A stretch of 64,000 nt of DNA from Actinobacillus minor NM305. GTDB taxonomy: Bacteria; Pseudomonadota; Gammaproteobacteria; Enterobacterales; Pasteurellaceae. Position 1 is the stretch's first letter. Each line of letters opens with the position of its first letter. The notes beneath the pieces are model-generated. The model had not been told where the DNA came from. It saw nothing but the letters and a program-made list of their open reading frames with translations, and ran no database searches. The stretch spans positions 1 through 64,000 of the forward strand of contig NZ_ACQL01000101.1 of assembly GCF_000175195.1 (NCBI RefSeq). The letters run 5' to 3'. This document shows, piece after piece, positions 28,446-38,585 of this stretch. The position numbers and the translations under genes were made by a program.

Positions 28446-29741
28446 TTAGAAAGTCTTTTCAAAAGCGAGTGTAACGTTATGCATTTTATAGGAATAAAGC
28501 GTATCCAAATTACTTTTCTGCTTACGCCATTCCAAATTTAATTTAGGTGTAATACCCCATAAATGCCAATCTCGTTTCCACACTTGTGCAAAAACCGAAT
28601 AAATCTGATCTTGGCGAGTTTTGCTTAATGGCAAGATACCTCCCAGTATCGCTTGATCTTTAAATTGACGATGAGTAAAAGAGAGATTTAATTTTGTTGA
28701 AATTCCAAAAGCGTATTCTTGCAACCAACCTAAACGTAAATTCTGAATATCAGAGCTGTATTGTCGCTCTTGTAAGCGTTGCTGAGAAAAAGCTGCTCCG
28801 AGATAAAAAATTTGTTCGGGGTTTCGATACCAAATCAACGTTGTTGAAGCTGTTCGAATATTCCCTGCCTGCGGGTTATCTTTGAAAAAACGGCGTTTTT
28901 CATATTCAAGTGCGGTTTGGCTTTGCCAATTTTGTGAAAGCCAAAAACTGTAACTGATTTCTGCGCCATTTGACCAATGAAATGAATTGCCTCCATACCA
29001 GCGTTTTTCATAAAAGGGTTGTAATCGCAAAGTCGTATCATTCTTTTTGTAAGCATAACCGATAAAAGTACGGCTAAAGAGATCGTCATATTGGTGGTTA
29101 TCCCAATAGGTTTTGCCGTAGGTTTCATTACTCACGCCGAGATAATGTGAACCTATTAGATTAAAATCACGATTTATACCCAAATTATAGGCAAAACCCT
29201 GTGCTTTTTGCGGCAACATTCCTGCACCTTTTACAAATCCTGTATTTTCAATGACTGAAGATGATGAAACATTTTCGACATTATCCGTTTTAAGATAGGA
29301 AATGCTCGCATCAAATTGCCAACTATTTCTGGAATTGAGAGCATCAATATAACGTTCAATAAGTTGGTATGCCGAAGACGGTAGATTTTTGACACTTTTC
29401 ACTTTATCAAACTGCACTCTTGCTGCGCTATCTTGTCGATCGGCAAAGAGTACTTTTGCCAATTCCATTCGAATTGAATTTAGTTCAGGTCGTTCGCTCA
29501 ATATTTTTCGGTAAATACGAATAGCAACGTCATAGTTATGCTGTAAAGCGGCTAGCTTAGCTTCTGCATAAGACTTTAATGTCAAATCTTGCTGAGGCTG
29601 CTGTTGATATTGGTAAAGTAAAGATTGAATTTGACCGCTATTATTTTGGTAAGTAGCTTGCTTTAATTGCTCTTCAAGTGTTGTTACGGAAGCAAAAACA
29701 ATATTAGAACAACATAAGGCGAGTAAAAAGAAAGAACGCAT
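28446..29741 (-). CDS. Surface lipoprotein assembly modifier (Slam)
   Basis: Outer-membrane protein that moves lipoproteins to the cell surface. A signal peptide (MRSFFLLALCCSNIVFA) precedes an N-terminal TPR-like helical domain (residues 20-150, YAEAKLAALQHNYDVAIRIY). The rest is a C-terminal beta-barrel of the DUF560 type, ending in the usual terminal phenylalanine (VTLAFEKTF). The start is set at ATG 29741; a GTG at 29774 is the upstream alternative, and neither has a strong ribosome site. It is directly downstream of its likely client lipoprotein, with a hairpin between them. Confidence 0.85.
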   Translation of the reverse strand: MRSFFLLALCCSNIVFASVTTLEEQLKQATYQNNSGQIQSLLYQYQQQPQQDLTLKSYAEAKLAALQHNYDVAIRIYRKILSERPELNSIRMELAKVLFADRQDSAARVQFDKVKSVKNLPSSAYQLIERYIDALNSRNSWQFDASISYLKTDNVENVSSSSVIENTGFVKGAGMLPQKAQGFAYNLGINRDFNLIGSHYLGVSNETYGKTYWDNHQYDDLFSRTFIGYAYKKNDTTLRLQPFYEKRWYGGNSFHWSNGAEISYSFWLSQNWQSQTALEYEKRRFFKDNPQAGNIRTASTTLIWYRNPEQIFYLGAAFSQQRLQERQYSSDIQNLRLGWLQEYAFGISTKLNLSFTHRQFKDQAILGGILPLSKTRQDQIYSVFAQVWKRDWHLWGITPKLNLEWRKQKSNLDTLYSYKMHNVTLAFEKTF

Positions 29742-29766
29742 AAGAATGGTAAAAGTTATATTCAAA

Positions 29767-29790
29767 CCTAGCACGCAAATGCGAACTAGG
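29767..29790 (-). promoter_or_regulatory. Intercistronic hairpin between client lipoprotein and Slam
   Basis: CCTAGCACGC-AAAT-GCGAACTAGG has complementary arms (one mismatch region) 18 bases past the lipoprotein stop. It may act as a partial terminator or RNA-stability element, giving more lipoprotein than exporter. It resembles one of the hairpins in the composite repeats at 9303 and 35905. Confidence 0.55.
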
Positions 29791-29807
29791 TTTAACTGCT
29801 CAAAGAA

Positions 29808-30410
29808 TTAGTAACGAATACCACCGAATGAAGTATTGTAGCTGTTATCACCACTGAAAGTTGCAATACCTGCTGCTTCTTTTGCTCCATTACCGAACAA
29901 GCCACCTTCATAAGTGCCTTCCTGTAATAGGGTGGTTGCTTTGCCGCTGAAAGTGGTACCGTTTAATTGGGTTTTGTGCAAGGTAATATCTTGTGCACGA
30001 CCATCGGTTAATAGGCTAAATTCAACTTTACCATCTACCGTTTTCTGATCAAAATCTACGTTTAATGTAGTTTTACCACCTTTGGATGGTTGTCCTGTTG
30101 TGCCACTTACCCAATAAGCATCGCCTAAGTAAGTTGCGCTACCAGAAGGTAAATTTGTTGCTGCTGTTCCTTGATAGCGAACTTCTTTTAGCGTTTTGCT
30201 ATCGTTTAACCAAATACCATAGAAAGAGTCATTGCTGTTTTGACCATACAGTTCTCCATCAGTAGTTTTAGCACCGACATCCCCTTTCGGGCTGTTGGTT
30301 AAATCAACGTTAGAATTATCCGGTGTTGTTGCTGTACCGCTACCACCACCGCCGCCACTACAAGCGGTTAATAATCCAGCCAAAATTGCAGAAAGAAGTA
30401 ATTTTTTCAT
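29808..30410 (-). CDS. Slam-dependent surface lipoprotein, TbpB-like beta-barrel
   Basis: A 200-residue lipoprotein. The signal MKKLLLSAILAGLLTAC is followed by a glycine-rich tether (SGGGGGSG) typical of surface-exposed lipoproteins. The mature part contains FYGIWLNDSKTLKEVRYQG and repeated strand patterns (GKTTLNVDFDQKTVDGKVEF) ending in FSGDNSYNTSFGGIRY, the layout of the eight-stranded TbpB/hemophilin-type barrel domain. It is followed by the Slam gene, the usual genetic pairing. Clients bind haem or host proteins; the ligand here is unknown. Start at ATG 30410 with AGGATG before it. Confidence 0.82.
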   Translation of the reverse strand: MKKLLLSAILAGLLTACSGGGGGSGTATTPDNSNVDLTNSPKGDVGAKTTDGELYGQNSNDSFYGIWLNDSKTLKEVRYQGTAATNLPSGSATYLGDAYWVSGTTGQPSKGGKTTLNVDFDQKTVDGKVEFSLLTDGRAQDITLHKTQLNGTTFSGKATTLLQEGTYEGGLFGNGAKEAAGIATFSGDNSYNTSFGGIRY

Positions 30411-30566
30411 AAGCACATCCTTTGATAAGTAGAAATAATTAGTTTTAGCTAATTTTAGTTAATAAATAAGTAATTTTTAGCGATTTTACTTATCTATAAC
30501 TCTGTTTTCAAGTAAAAAAATGCACAAAATGTGAATAGATGAGTATTAGCAAATAAAAAGGTTAAA

Positions 30567-30908
30567 ATGGCACAGCTTCCTGCGGAAATGACAGATAAAT
30601 TAATTGGGCAGCGTATTCAACAAAAGAGAAAGGAATTTGGCTATTCAGCGGAAAAGTTGTCAGAATGTATTAATTTATCCCAGCAACAACTTTCACGCTA
30701 TGAGAGAGGGGCAAGTAAAATCAATGTTAATCACTTGATTGATATTGCAATTTTCTTCAAAACACCGATTAATTGGTTTTTTCAAGATTGTATTCCTGCC
30801 AACTTTACAGAAAAGGAATTAAAAGAGATAGAAATAAACCAAAAATGGGATAGTCTATCTTCTATTCAAAAAGAGGCATTTATCACTTTTCTTGAAACAT
30901 TAAAATAA
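30567..30908 (+). CDS. Small XRE-family transcriptional regulator
   Basis: A 113-residue protein with a Cro/CI-type HTH (LIGQRIQQKRKEFGYSAEKL...INLSQQQLSRYERGASKI) at residues 12-70 and a short helical C-terminus. It is divergent from the Slam/lipoprotein pair with a 156-base spacer full of TTAGCTAATTTTAG-like repeats, so it may control that pair. Position is the only evidence. The IS element starts 22 bases after its stop. Confidence 0.8.
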   Translation: MAQLPAEMTDKLIGQRIQQKRKEFGYSAEKLSECINLSQQQLSRYERGASKINVNHLIDIAIFFKTPINWFFQDCIPANFTEKELKEIEINQKWDSLSSIQKEAFITFLETLK

Positions 30909-30971
30909 TATTCAGAAAATCAAAAAATTAGGCATATAGGACAAAATAGTTGGTCTTTTTGCATTTTATAT

Positions 30972-30994
30972 GCCTATAGGACAAAAAAGTTGGT
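30972..30994 (+). repeat. Additional internal copy of the IS left end
   Basis: GCCTATAGGACAAAAAAGTTGGT matches the IS terminus at most positions. Its presence 18 bases inside the real left end suggests either nested insertion or a second transposase binding site. Confidence 0.7.
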
Positions 30995-31015
30995 AATGAT
31001 TATTTTCTATCTTCC

Positions 31016-31943
31016 TTACCAGCTTTTTTTATTCAAAAAATCCTGTATAAACAAGATCTTATGTTTTCTTGTTAAACCGCTATGAGGACGTAATTTATCC
31101 TTAAGTTCTTTAAATAATCCTTCAATCCTATTTGTCGTCTTTTCAATATTTAATTCAGGATATTTCTCGTAAGTAAAAATATATTCATAATACCGCTTAA
31201 TGCTCGCAGCAGCACTACGTACGCTACGATGTTTATATGGATATTTCCCTTTCTCATTAGGCTTTTCTGAACGTTCTTCTAAAAAGGTATGATGTGTTTT
31301 CCTCCAATGACTTATTTTTAAATAAAATTCATTTTTTGAACTCATTTTGAGTGTTTTTATAATACTTTTTAATTCTCTTCCTGCGTGAGATTGATGTTTT
31401 TTTCTTAATGCTCGTATTAGAATAGCCACTAAATGAAATTGGCACATTTGTGTAGGCGTATTAAATAAATCTTTCAATAGCCCTCTTCTTCCATCACAGG
31501 TAATTGATTGAATTATATAGCCTTTTTCTCTTAATCGGTTCAATGCTTTCTTATAGTAAACATCTTTTTCTGTTTTCACGATTTGGTGATAAATCACTTT
31601 TGTAGAACGACTATCAATAAAAACCATTACGCCAAAATCACGATGAAAGAAGGTGGTGTCAATAATGAGGTTAAGGTATTTATTTTGAGAGGGGTTTAGC
31701 GTTGATTTAGCCGCTTTTTCTAAATATCTTCGAATAGTTCTAGGGGAACAATGATATTTATCGGCTAGCTGTTTTTGAGTTTGTTTTCCAAGAGAATAAT
31801 CTGACCAAATTTGTTCAGGATTTAATTTAGATTTGAAGGTAAATGTTTTATTACAGCGGAGACATTTATAACGTTGGAGATTATTTTGTTTGCCATATTT
31901 ATGAATTGGCGAATAGTGGCAAAAAGGGCAGCTTTTTGTTCAT
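31016..31943 (-). pseudogene. IS256-like (variant zinc-ribbon) transposase, frameshifted at its 5' end
   Basis: The open frame runs from about 31940 to 31016 with no internal stop. It has a zinc ribbon (SCPFCHYSPIHKYG...YKCLRCNKTF), an HTH (QTQKQLADKYHCSPRTIRRYL) and a DDE catalytic core with IIDTTFF, ITCDGRRGLL and NRIEGLFKELK. No start codon exists in this frame after the upstream TGA. The natural ATG at 31943 (ATGAACAAAAAGC) is out of frame by one A; with four A instead of five it would read MNKSCPFCH. A shorter product from ATG 31627 would lack the zinc ribbon and the first Asp. So the enzyme is probably inactive unless slippage restores it. Confidence 0.8.
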
Positions 31944-32041
31944 ATTTCAAAAAGAGTGGTTAAAGCCTTGTACTATAAGGCTTTAACCACATTTTTACCA
32001 ACTATTTTGTCCTATATGCCAAAAATTAGGTGTAAAAAAAC

Positions 32042-32064
32042 ACCGCACTTTTGAAAAGTGCGGT
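32042..32064 (-). terminator. Enolase terminator with inverted Haemophilus-type uptake sequences
   Basis: ACCGCACTT (32042-32050) and AAGTGCGGT (32056-32064) are perfect inverted Hin-type uptake cores, followed on the minus strand by seven T. The rest of the window uses mainly the ACAAGCGGT type. Confidence 0.9.
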
Positions 32065-32092
32065 GCAATTTTATCGTGCTTTAGGAAGCAGA

Positions 32093-33427
<1,335 letters not shown>

Positions 33428-33599
33428 TTAATGAAAAAAGAATAGGTATATAGTAAAGATATTTTCTACATTTGTCTTGTGAAAATGTGATTGAGTTCAC
33501 AAAATTTAAACTGAATTTGATCTATTACTATAAATCAGGGCGATTATACCAAACTTTGCAAATGTTTCGAAAAAAACTACCGCTTATTAAGTAGAAAAT

Positions 33600-34778
33600 T
33601 TAAGCTTTCTTTACTAATAAAGTCAAAACTTCATAATGAGCCGTATGTGGGAACATATCAAATAACTGCACTTTTGCTAATGCATAGTTATCAAATGAAG
33701 CAAAATCTTCCGCCATCGTTTTTGCGTTACAGCTCGAATAAATCACATAAGGCGAGCCAAGTTGATTTAAGTACTCCGCAAGTGCTTTGCCAATTCCTCG
33801 GCGTGGAGGGTTCACAATGACTAAATCCGGCACACTACCTTTCTCGTTTAAAGCAAATTGTGCGGAATCTAATGAAGCAAAAGTGACATTTTTTAACCCT
33901 AATTTTTCTGCCGATTGTGTCGCACTGGCTATCGCCGAAGCTGAAATTTCAATTCCCGTTAAACTTACTGTTGGATTGGTTTCTTGCAATGCTTTTGCGC
34001 AATGTAAGCCAAATCCGCCTACCCCACAAAAGAGATCCCAACATTGTTGAATAGGTAACGATTTTACCCACATTTGTGCTGTTCTATATAATTCGCTTGC
34101 TACTTTAGGGTTCGTTTGGAAAAAACCTTGAGGGCGAATAAACAACGGAATGTCATTAAAATTTTCTTCAATAACCCTTTTAGGGGTAAGAAAGATCTCA
34201 GTTTCTCCCTCTAAAATGGCAGCGTGTTGTGGCTGAATATTCAAACTCACAATAGATTTGGGCGGTAATTTTTCCAGTAACTTGGGTAATTCTCGTTCAA
34301 TAAGAGGTTGTTTTTGCGTTGAGCGTAAAACAAAACGCAACGATATAGCCTGATTGTATTGGCTCTGTGTCAGCAAAATATATTTTAGTTCGCCTTTCTT
34401 TTTAGCAATGTTATAAGGCACCAAGCCTGCTCTGCCAATAAAATCTTTAAGAATAGGAAAAAGCGCAGCAAATGCTTGCGGATAAAGCGGACAATCCGTC
34501 AAATCCACACCACTTTGTGCGTCTTGCTGATCTTTTAATAAGCCAAGCACCGGTCGCTCTACCGAGCCACTTACCACCATTTTAGCTTTATTGCGAAAAT
34601 GCGTTTGTTCCGAAGCCACTGCTGGCAGAACTTCTGTTTGATTTTGCAAAAGATAAGGCGAAATCAACCGCTTGAGTTCTGCCATTTTGTCAGCTAACTG
34701 CACGTTATAATCAGTCAATAACCATTGGCACGAAGTACAACGTTGTTGATTAAAATGTTCACAGGTTATGTTCATCAT
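33600..34778 (-). CDS. rlmC: 23S rRNA (uracil(747)-C(5))-methyltransferase RlmC
   Basis: SAM-dependent methyltransferase with a [4Fe-4S] cluster; it methylates U747 of 23S rRNA. The cluster cysteines appear in [14 protein letters not shown] and later in LTDCPLYP. The catalytic block is [11 protein letters not shown] followed by [12 protein letters not shown], containing the nucleophile cysteine. Length 392. The absence of an N-terminal TRAM domain separates it from RlmD. Two ATG codons lie in tandem at 34778 and 34775. It follows nagZ by 12 bases, so the two form an operon. Confidence 0.92.
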   Translation of the reverse strand: MMNITCEHFNQQRCTSCQWLLTDYNVQLADKMAELKRLISPYLLQNQTEVLPAVASEQTHFRNKAKMVVSGSVERPVLGLLKDQQDAQSGVDLTDCPLYPQAFAALFPILKDFIGRAGLVPYNIAKKKGELKYILLTQSQYNQAISLRFVLRSTQKQPLIERELPKLLEKLPPKSIVSLNIQPQHAAILEGETEIFLTPKRVIEENFNDIPLFIRPQGFFQTNPKVASELYRTAQMWVKSLPIQQCWDLFCGVGGFGLHCAKALQETNPTVSLTGIEISASAIASATQSAEKLGLKNVTFASLDSAQFALNEKGSVPDLVIVNPPRRGIGKALAEYLNQLGSPYVIYSSCNAKTMAEDFASFDNYALAKVQLFDMFPHTAHYEVLTLLVKKA

Positions 34779-34790
34779 CGTTGCTCATTA

Positions 34791-35834
34791 TTAAGCCTGC
34801 ATTTGCGTTTGCTTAAATTCCAACCATTGCGCTTGTAAAGCGGCTAATCGTTTGGAAGATTGTTTATAACGTAAACTGGTTTCTAAATCTAACCAAGATA
34901 CATTTTTACGCTTCATCAGTGAAATATGGCGTGTTTGCTGCACCTCTGTCGGTTGATATTTCAAACCATCAAGTACTTGAACCACACCTTCCGGCTCATT
35001 ACATAAGAGCAATAAATCACAACCGGCTTGAATCGCTTTTTCAGAACGTTCCACAAAATTCCCCATGAACCCAGCCCCTTTCATACCAAGATCATCGGAG
35101 AAAATCACGCCATTAAAATTAAGCTGTTTGCGTAATACCTCTTTAAGCCAATAGTGTGAGCCACTTGCAGGTTGATTATCGCATTGAGTATAAACAACAT
35201 GAGCCGGCATAATGGCTGAAAGTTTGCTTTTGGCAATCAATTGTTGGAAAGGTTGAATATCCTGCTCAAAAATCAGTGATTTAGCACGATCATCAAACGG
35301 GGTTTCTAAATGCGAATCAGCAAGCACGTGTCCATGCCCCGGGAAATGTTTACCTGTGGTCGCCATGCCCATTTCTTGCATACCATCAATAAACGCTTCT
35401 GCAAGCGGTAGAATTTGCCCTAACGATTTACCAAAAGCTCGATCGCCAATCGCTTTACATTCGTGTCCCATATCTAAAACAGGGGCAAAACTTAAATCAA
35501 TATCCAAAGCAAACATTTCTGCTGCCATTAACCAACCGGCTTCATGTGCAAGCTGTTTTGCTTCAATTAAATCTTTTGCCAACATATCAAAAGACTGCAT
35601 TGCCGGTAATGCAGTAAAGCCATCTCGGAAACGTTGAACTCTTCCGCCTTCTTGATCGACCGTAATTAAGAAAGGCTTTTTCACTTTTTGGCGAATCTCT
35701 TTAATTAAAGCCTGAATTTGTGCTTTATCATAAAAATTTCGACTAAATAAAATAAGCCCGGAAACAAGCGGATGTTGAAGTATCTCGATCTCCTCTTGGG
35801 TCAGTGATTTATCTTTAATATCAATTAATAACAT
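34791..35834 (-). CDS. nagZ: Beta-N-acetylhexosaminidase NagZ
   Basis: Cytoplasmic GH3 enzyme of peptidoglycan recycling that removes GlcNAc from anhydro-muropeptides. [15 protein letters not shown] and the signature [14 protein letters not shown] (catalytic His/Asp dyad) are clear, as is [15 protein letters not shown] with the nucleophile aspartate. The 347 residues are the short single-domain form usual in Gram-negatives. No signal peptide. Confidence 0.96.
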   Translation of the reverse strand: MLLIDIKDKSLTQEEIEILQHPLVSGLILFSRNFYDKAQIQALIKEIRQKVKKPFLITVDQEGGRVQRFRDGFTALPAMQSFDMLAKDLIEAKQLAHEAGWLMAAEMFALDIDLSFAPVLDMGHECKAIGDRAFGKSLGQILPLAEAFIDGMQEMGMATTGKHFPGHGHVLADSHLETPFDDRAKSLIFEQDIQPFQQLIAKSKLSAIMPAHVVYTQCDNQPASGSHYWLKEVLRKQLNFNGVIFSDDLGMKGAGFMGNFVERSEKAIQAGCDLLLLCNEPEGVVQVLDGLKYQPTEVQQTRHISLMKRKNVSWLDLETSLRYKQSSKRLAALQAQWLEFKQTQMQA

Positions 35835-35851
35835 TTTTATATCCTAATTAG

Positions 35852-36061
35852 GGCTTGTTGACGTTTCGAAGTTGCAAAATCATCAAGAGGTGTTTATTTA
35901 ATATCCCAGCACGGCAGAGCCGTACTGGGTTACGCATAATTCAGCCCCTTTGGGGCTGAGAATTAGAGTGGCAAAGCCACTCAACTATACGTAACCTAGT
36001 ACACATTTTGCGTGCTAGGTATAAAATAGTATATTTTACAATCAAAAAACATCAACAAGTC
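35852..36061. repeat. MITE-like element with four internal hairpins (composite repeat copy B)
   Basis: Near-perfect inverted ends GCTTGTTGACGTTT (from 35853) and AAACATCAACAAGT (to 36060) enclose a hairpin string. The internal hairpins are CCCAGCACGGCAGAGCCGTACTGGG-type at 35905-35929 (25 nt), CAGCCCCTTTGGGGCTG (35942-35958), GAGTGGCAAAGCCACTC (35966-35982) and the CCTAG...CTAGG stem at 35994-36020. There is no coding frame. It separates nagZ from the TerC-type gene. Confidence 0.65.
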
Positions 36062-36095
36062 TTAGCAAAACGCCCTCAATTTGAGGGCGCTAATT

Positions 36096-36845
36096 TTAAT
36101 GTTGTTCAGCCTTTTTTTCTTGTAAACGAGCAAATTGATTGCGGCGCATTTTGATGTTGAGTAGCTCCACCACAACAGAGAAGCCCATCGCCGTATAAAT
36201 AGCAGCTTTAGGAATATGGATCGCAAAGCCCTCAGCAATTAATGCTACTCCAACTAAAATTAAGAAAGCTAATGCTAAATTTTTAATTGTTGGGTTTCTA
36301 TCAACAAAGAAGCCAATTGGTTTCGCGGCTATCATCATCACACCGACAGCAACGATAATCGCTAACACCATCACCGGAATATCGTCTGCCATCGCAACCG
36401 CAGTAATCACAGAATCTAACGAGAAGATAATATCCATCAGTGCGATTTGTACCAAAATCATCAGATAGTTTGCCTTTCTTGAAGCTTTTGTTTCCTCGTT
36501 ATGCTCTTCTCCGCTTACCGACTCTTTCAACTCCATAGCACTTTTCACTAACAAGAACAGACCACCGACAATCAAAATTAGGTCACGACCTGACACGCCT
36601 TTTTCACCAATAAAGAAAAGTGGATCAACTAATTTCATCATCCAAGAAAGTGAAAGCAATAATAAAATACGCATAATCATTGCCAACCCTAATCCCACAA
36701 TACGGGCTGATTGTCGGCGACTTTCCGGTAAACGAGAAACTAAAATACTGATAAAAATAATATTATCAATACCTAGCACAATTTCTAACGCAGTTAAGGT
36801 AAAAAGAGCAACCCAAGCTTCTGGATTTGCAATCCACTCAAACAT
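36096..36845 (-). CDS. TerC-family integral membrane protein (YgdQ-like)
   Basis: Inner-membrane protein with about seven helices; TerC/Alx relatives take part in metal-ion (manganese, tellurite) handling or membrane protein metalation. The membrane acid motifs ALEIVLGIDNIIFIS and ALMDIIFSLDSVITAVAM each carry conserved Asp/Glu in helices. The start is ATG 36845 (MFEWIANPEAW) with AGGACA in front; the longer frame to 36908 is unlikely. 249 residues. Its position next to mutH matches ygdQ-mutH in E. coli. Confidence 0.9.
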   Translation of the reverse strand: MFEWIANPEAWVALFTLTALEIVLGIDNIIFISILVSRLPESRRQSARIVGLGLAMIMRILLLLSLSWMMKLVDPLFFIGEKGVSGRDLILIVGGLFLLVKSAMELKESVSGEEHNEETKASRKANYLMILVQIALMDIIFSLDSVITAVAMADDIPVMVLAIIVAVGVMMIAAKPIGFFVDRNPTIKNLALAFLILVGVALIAEGFAIHIPKAAIYTAMGFSVVVELLNIKMRRNQFARLQEKKAEQH

Positions 36846-36952
36846 ATCAATGTCCTTTAAAAAAGAAATAAATAAGCTATTTAACCACCTCTGGCTAATA
36901 GCCGTCATAAAGCGCTACATCATAGCGGTAGCCATCAGAAAATTAAAGAGGG

Positions 36953-37639
36953 CTAACGTAAAAAATTCTGTAAAATTTCTTTTGTAAATACTTTACGTAA
37001 ATAAAAGCCTAGTGGTAACGATTGAATTTGATTGCCCGATTGATCAACGGCTGTTGTCAATGCTTTATTATTACGCCCTTTAGGGCGTAGTTGCATTACC
37101 TCGCCTAAAGTCGCATTGATTTTGTGAAGTTGCCCCAACACAATCAACTCCATCAATTCTTCCCAGTCTTGTTGTAACTTTTTTTCTTGCTCTACACTCG
37201 GTTGCCACAAAATAGGCTGCCCGATGTGCCGTTCTGCGATAGGGATTGATCTCGTGCCTTCAACCGGAATCCATAACACTTTTTGAAGCTTATGTTTCAC
37301 GTGAGAGCTTTGCCATGTTACGCCATGATTTTGTGCCAAAGGAGCTAAACTAACAAAAGTTGTCTCTAACGGATCGCCTTTTGCATTAATCGGAATAGTT
37401 TTTAACTCAATCCCTAAATGCGCAAAATCTTGCTCAGCCTTCGAACCAGCCTTTGCCCCTAAAGCAACTTCAATCAATTGCCCTACCCAGCCTTTATCTC
37501 GCCGTAAATCAGGCGGCACAGGCATATTCAACATTTGAGCGACTTCGCCTAACCGAAATCCAGCTAACCAATTCGCTTTAGCCAAGAGTTCTTCTTCATT
37601 GGCAGAAAATGTTGCAAGTTTAATTTCTGAATTCATCAT
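36953..37639 (-). CDS. mutH: DNA mismatch repair endonuclease MutH
   Basis: Nicks the unmethylated strand at hemimethylated GATC under MutL control. Landmarks are DKGWVGQLIEVALGA, the catalytic D...ELK set in DFAHLGIELKTIPI and LRPKGRN in the C-terminal half. Start at ATG 37639 or 37636 (MMNSEIK); about 228 residues. Its presence implies Dam-directed repair in this organism. Confidence 0.95.
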   Translation of the reverse strand: MMNSEIKLATFSANEEELLAKANWLAGFRLGEVAQMLNMPVPPDLRRDKGWVGQLIEVALGAKAGSKAEQDFAHLGIELKTIPINAKGDPLETTFVSLAPLAQNHGVTWQSSHVKHKLQKVLWIPVEGTRSIPIAERHIGQPILWQPSVEQEKKLQQDWEELMELIVLGQLHKINATLGEVMQLRPKGRNNKALTTAVDQSGNQIQSLPLGFYLRKVFTKEILQNFLR

Positions 37640-37683
37640 ATAAAAAACAAAGAGTGAGAAATTTTTTCTCACTCAGACTGATG

Positions 37684-37792
37684 ACAATCCCTATACGAGC
37701 TGTATAGGGTTACTTAATCTGAGCCGCTCTGCGGCTCTTCCCAGCCCAACGGGACTGAGCTTAACGAACCTAGCAAGGCTCGAGCTAGGTTA
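37684..37792. repeat. Composite stem-loop repeat, copy C (inverted relative to copy A)
   Basis: Hairpins in reverse order to the copy at 9303: CCCTATACGAGCTGTATAGGG, GAGCCGCTCTGCGGCTC, CAGCCCAACGGGACTG and ACCTAGC...GCTAGGT. The junction 37702-37721 is identical to the complement of 9377-9396. It lies between lexA and mutH, in a position to limit lexA read-through. Confidence 0.8.
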
Positions 37793-37819
37793 TTTTACTT
37801 ATATGCTCTGTTAATTACA

Positions 37820-38452
37820 TTACATCCAAACATTACTACGAATAACCCCAACCGCAATCCCTTCAATCTCAATATACTCAATACGAGGATCAACCACAAT
37901 CGCTTCTAACTCGTCATTTTCCGGATGCAAATAAATTAAATCGCCTTTTTTCTCTAAACGTTTAACCGTTACTTCATCATCCACACGAGCAACAACCACC
38001 TGACCATTTTTTGCGTAATTAGTTTTATGTACGGCTAATAAATCACCGTCTAAAATACCAATTTTTTCCATGGAATTACCATTTACTCTTAGTAAGTAAT
38101 CCGCTGCTGGGCTAAACATTGAACCATTTACCGGATAATGATCTTCAATATGCTCAATAGCCTCAATTGGAGTACCGGCAGCCACTTTACCAATTAGAGG
38201 TAAACCTTCATCATTTGCTGCTTCCATCTCATCATTAACTAAGATGCGAATACCTCGAGATGTGCCGGATAACATTTCAATATAACCTTTACGTGCCAAA
38301 GCTTTTAAATGCTCTTCCGCTGCATTAGGCGACTTAAAACCAATTTCTCGGGCAATTTCTACACGTGTAGGCGGCATACCTGTTGTTGTGATATGGTTTT
38401 TCACAAAATCAAAAATTTCTTGTTGGCGAGCAGTTAAATGTTTACGTGCCAT
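37820..38452 (-). CDS. lexA: SOS repressor LexA
   Basis: Represses DNA-damage genes until RecA filaments trigger self-cleavage. The 210 residues have a winged-helix domain (1-70), the cleavage bond Ala92-Gly93 in VAAGTP, and the serine/lysine dyad S127 (NGNSMEK) and K164 (VTVKRL). The ATG is preceded by GAGAGGA. Two LexA boxes lie just upstream, giving autoregulation. It is divergent from plsB, as in E. coli where they are neighbours. Confidence 0.98.
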   Translation of the reverse strand: MARKHLTARQQEIFDFVKNHITTTGMPPTRVEIAREIGFKSPNAAEEHLKALARKGYIEMLSGTSRGIRILVNDEMEAANDEGLPLIGKVAAGTPIEAIEHIEDHYPVNGSMFSPAADYLLRVNGNSMEKIGILDGDLLAVHKTNYAKNGQVVVARVDDEVTVKRLEKKGDLIYLHPENDELEAIVVDPRIEYIEIEGIAVGVIRSNVWM

Positions 38453-38462
38453 TTTATCCTCT

Positions 38463-38499
38463 CTGATATTTTATACAGAAATTTTGGTATTATATACAG
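38463..38499 (-). promoter_or_regulatory. Twin LexA boxes in the lexA promoter
   Basis: CTGATATTTTATACAG (38463-38478) and TTGGTATTATATACAG (38484-38499) each keep one perfect half-site of CTGT-N8-ACAG, centres 21 bases apart. On the minus strand the upstream box contains TATAAT, with TTACAA 16 bases before it. E. coli lexA also has two boxes. Confidence 0.82.
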
Positions 38500-38585
38500 T
38501 AAAATTTGATTTGTAACTAATTTTTTTCTGAATTTTATGATAAACTGCAGGCCATGAGCAAAATCAAGAAAAAAGGATAACAAAT

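Larger units (their letters stand above)
30931..32020 (-). mobile_element. IS256-family-like insertion sequence, 1090 bp
   Basis: Perfect 24-base terminal inverted repeats: GGCATATAGGACAAAATAGT plus TGGT at 30931-30954, and the exact complement at 31997-32020. An 8-bp target duplication AAAAATTA flanks it (30923-30930 and 32021-32028). The single transposase gene fills most of it. A second, imperfect copy of the left end (30972-30994) lies just inside. Intact ends and duplication suggest recent insertion. Confidence 0.93.
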
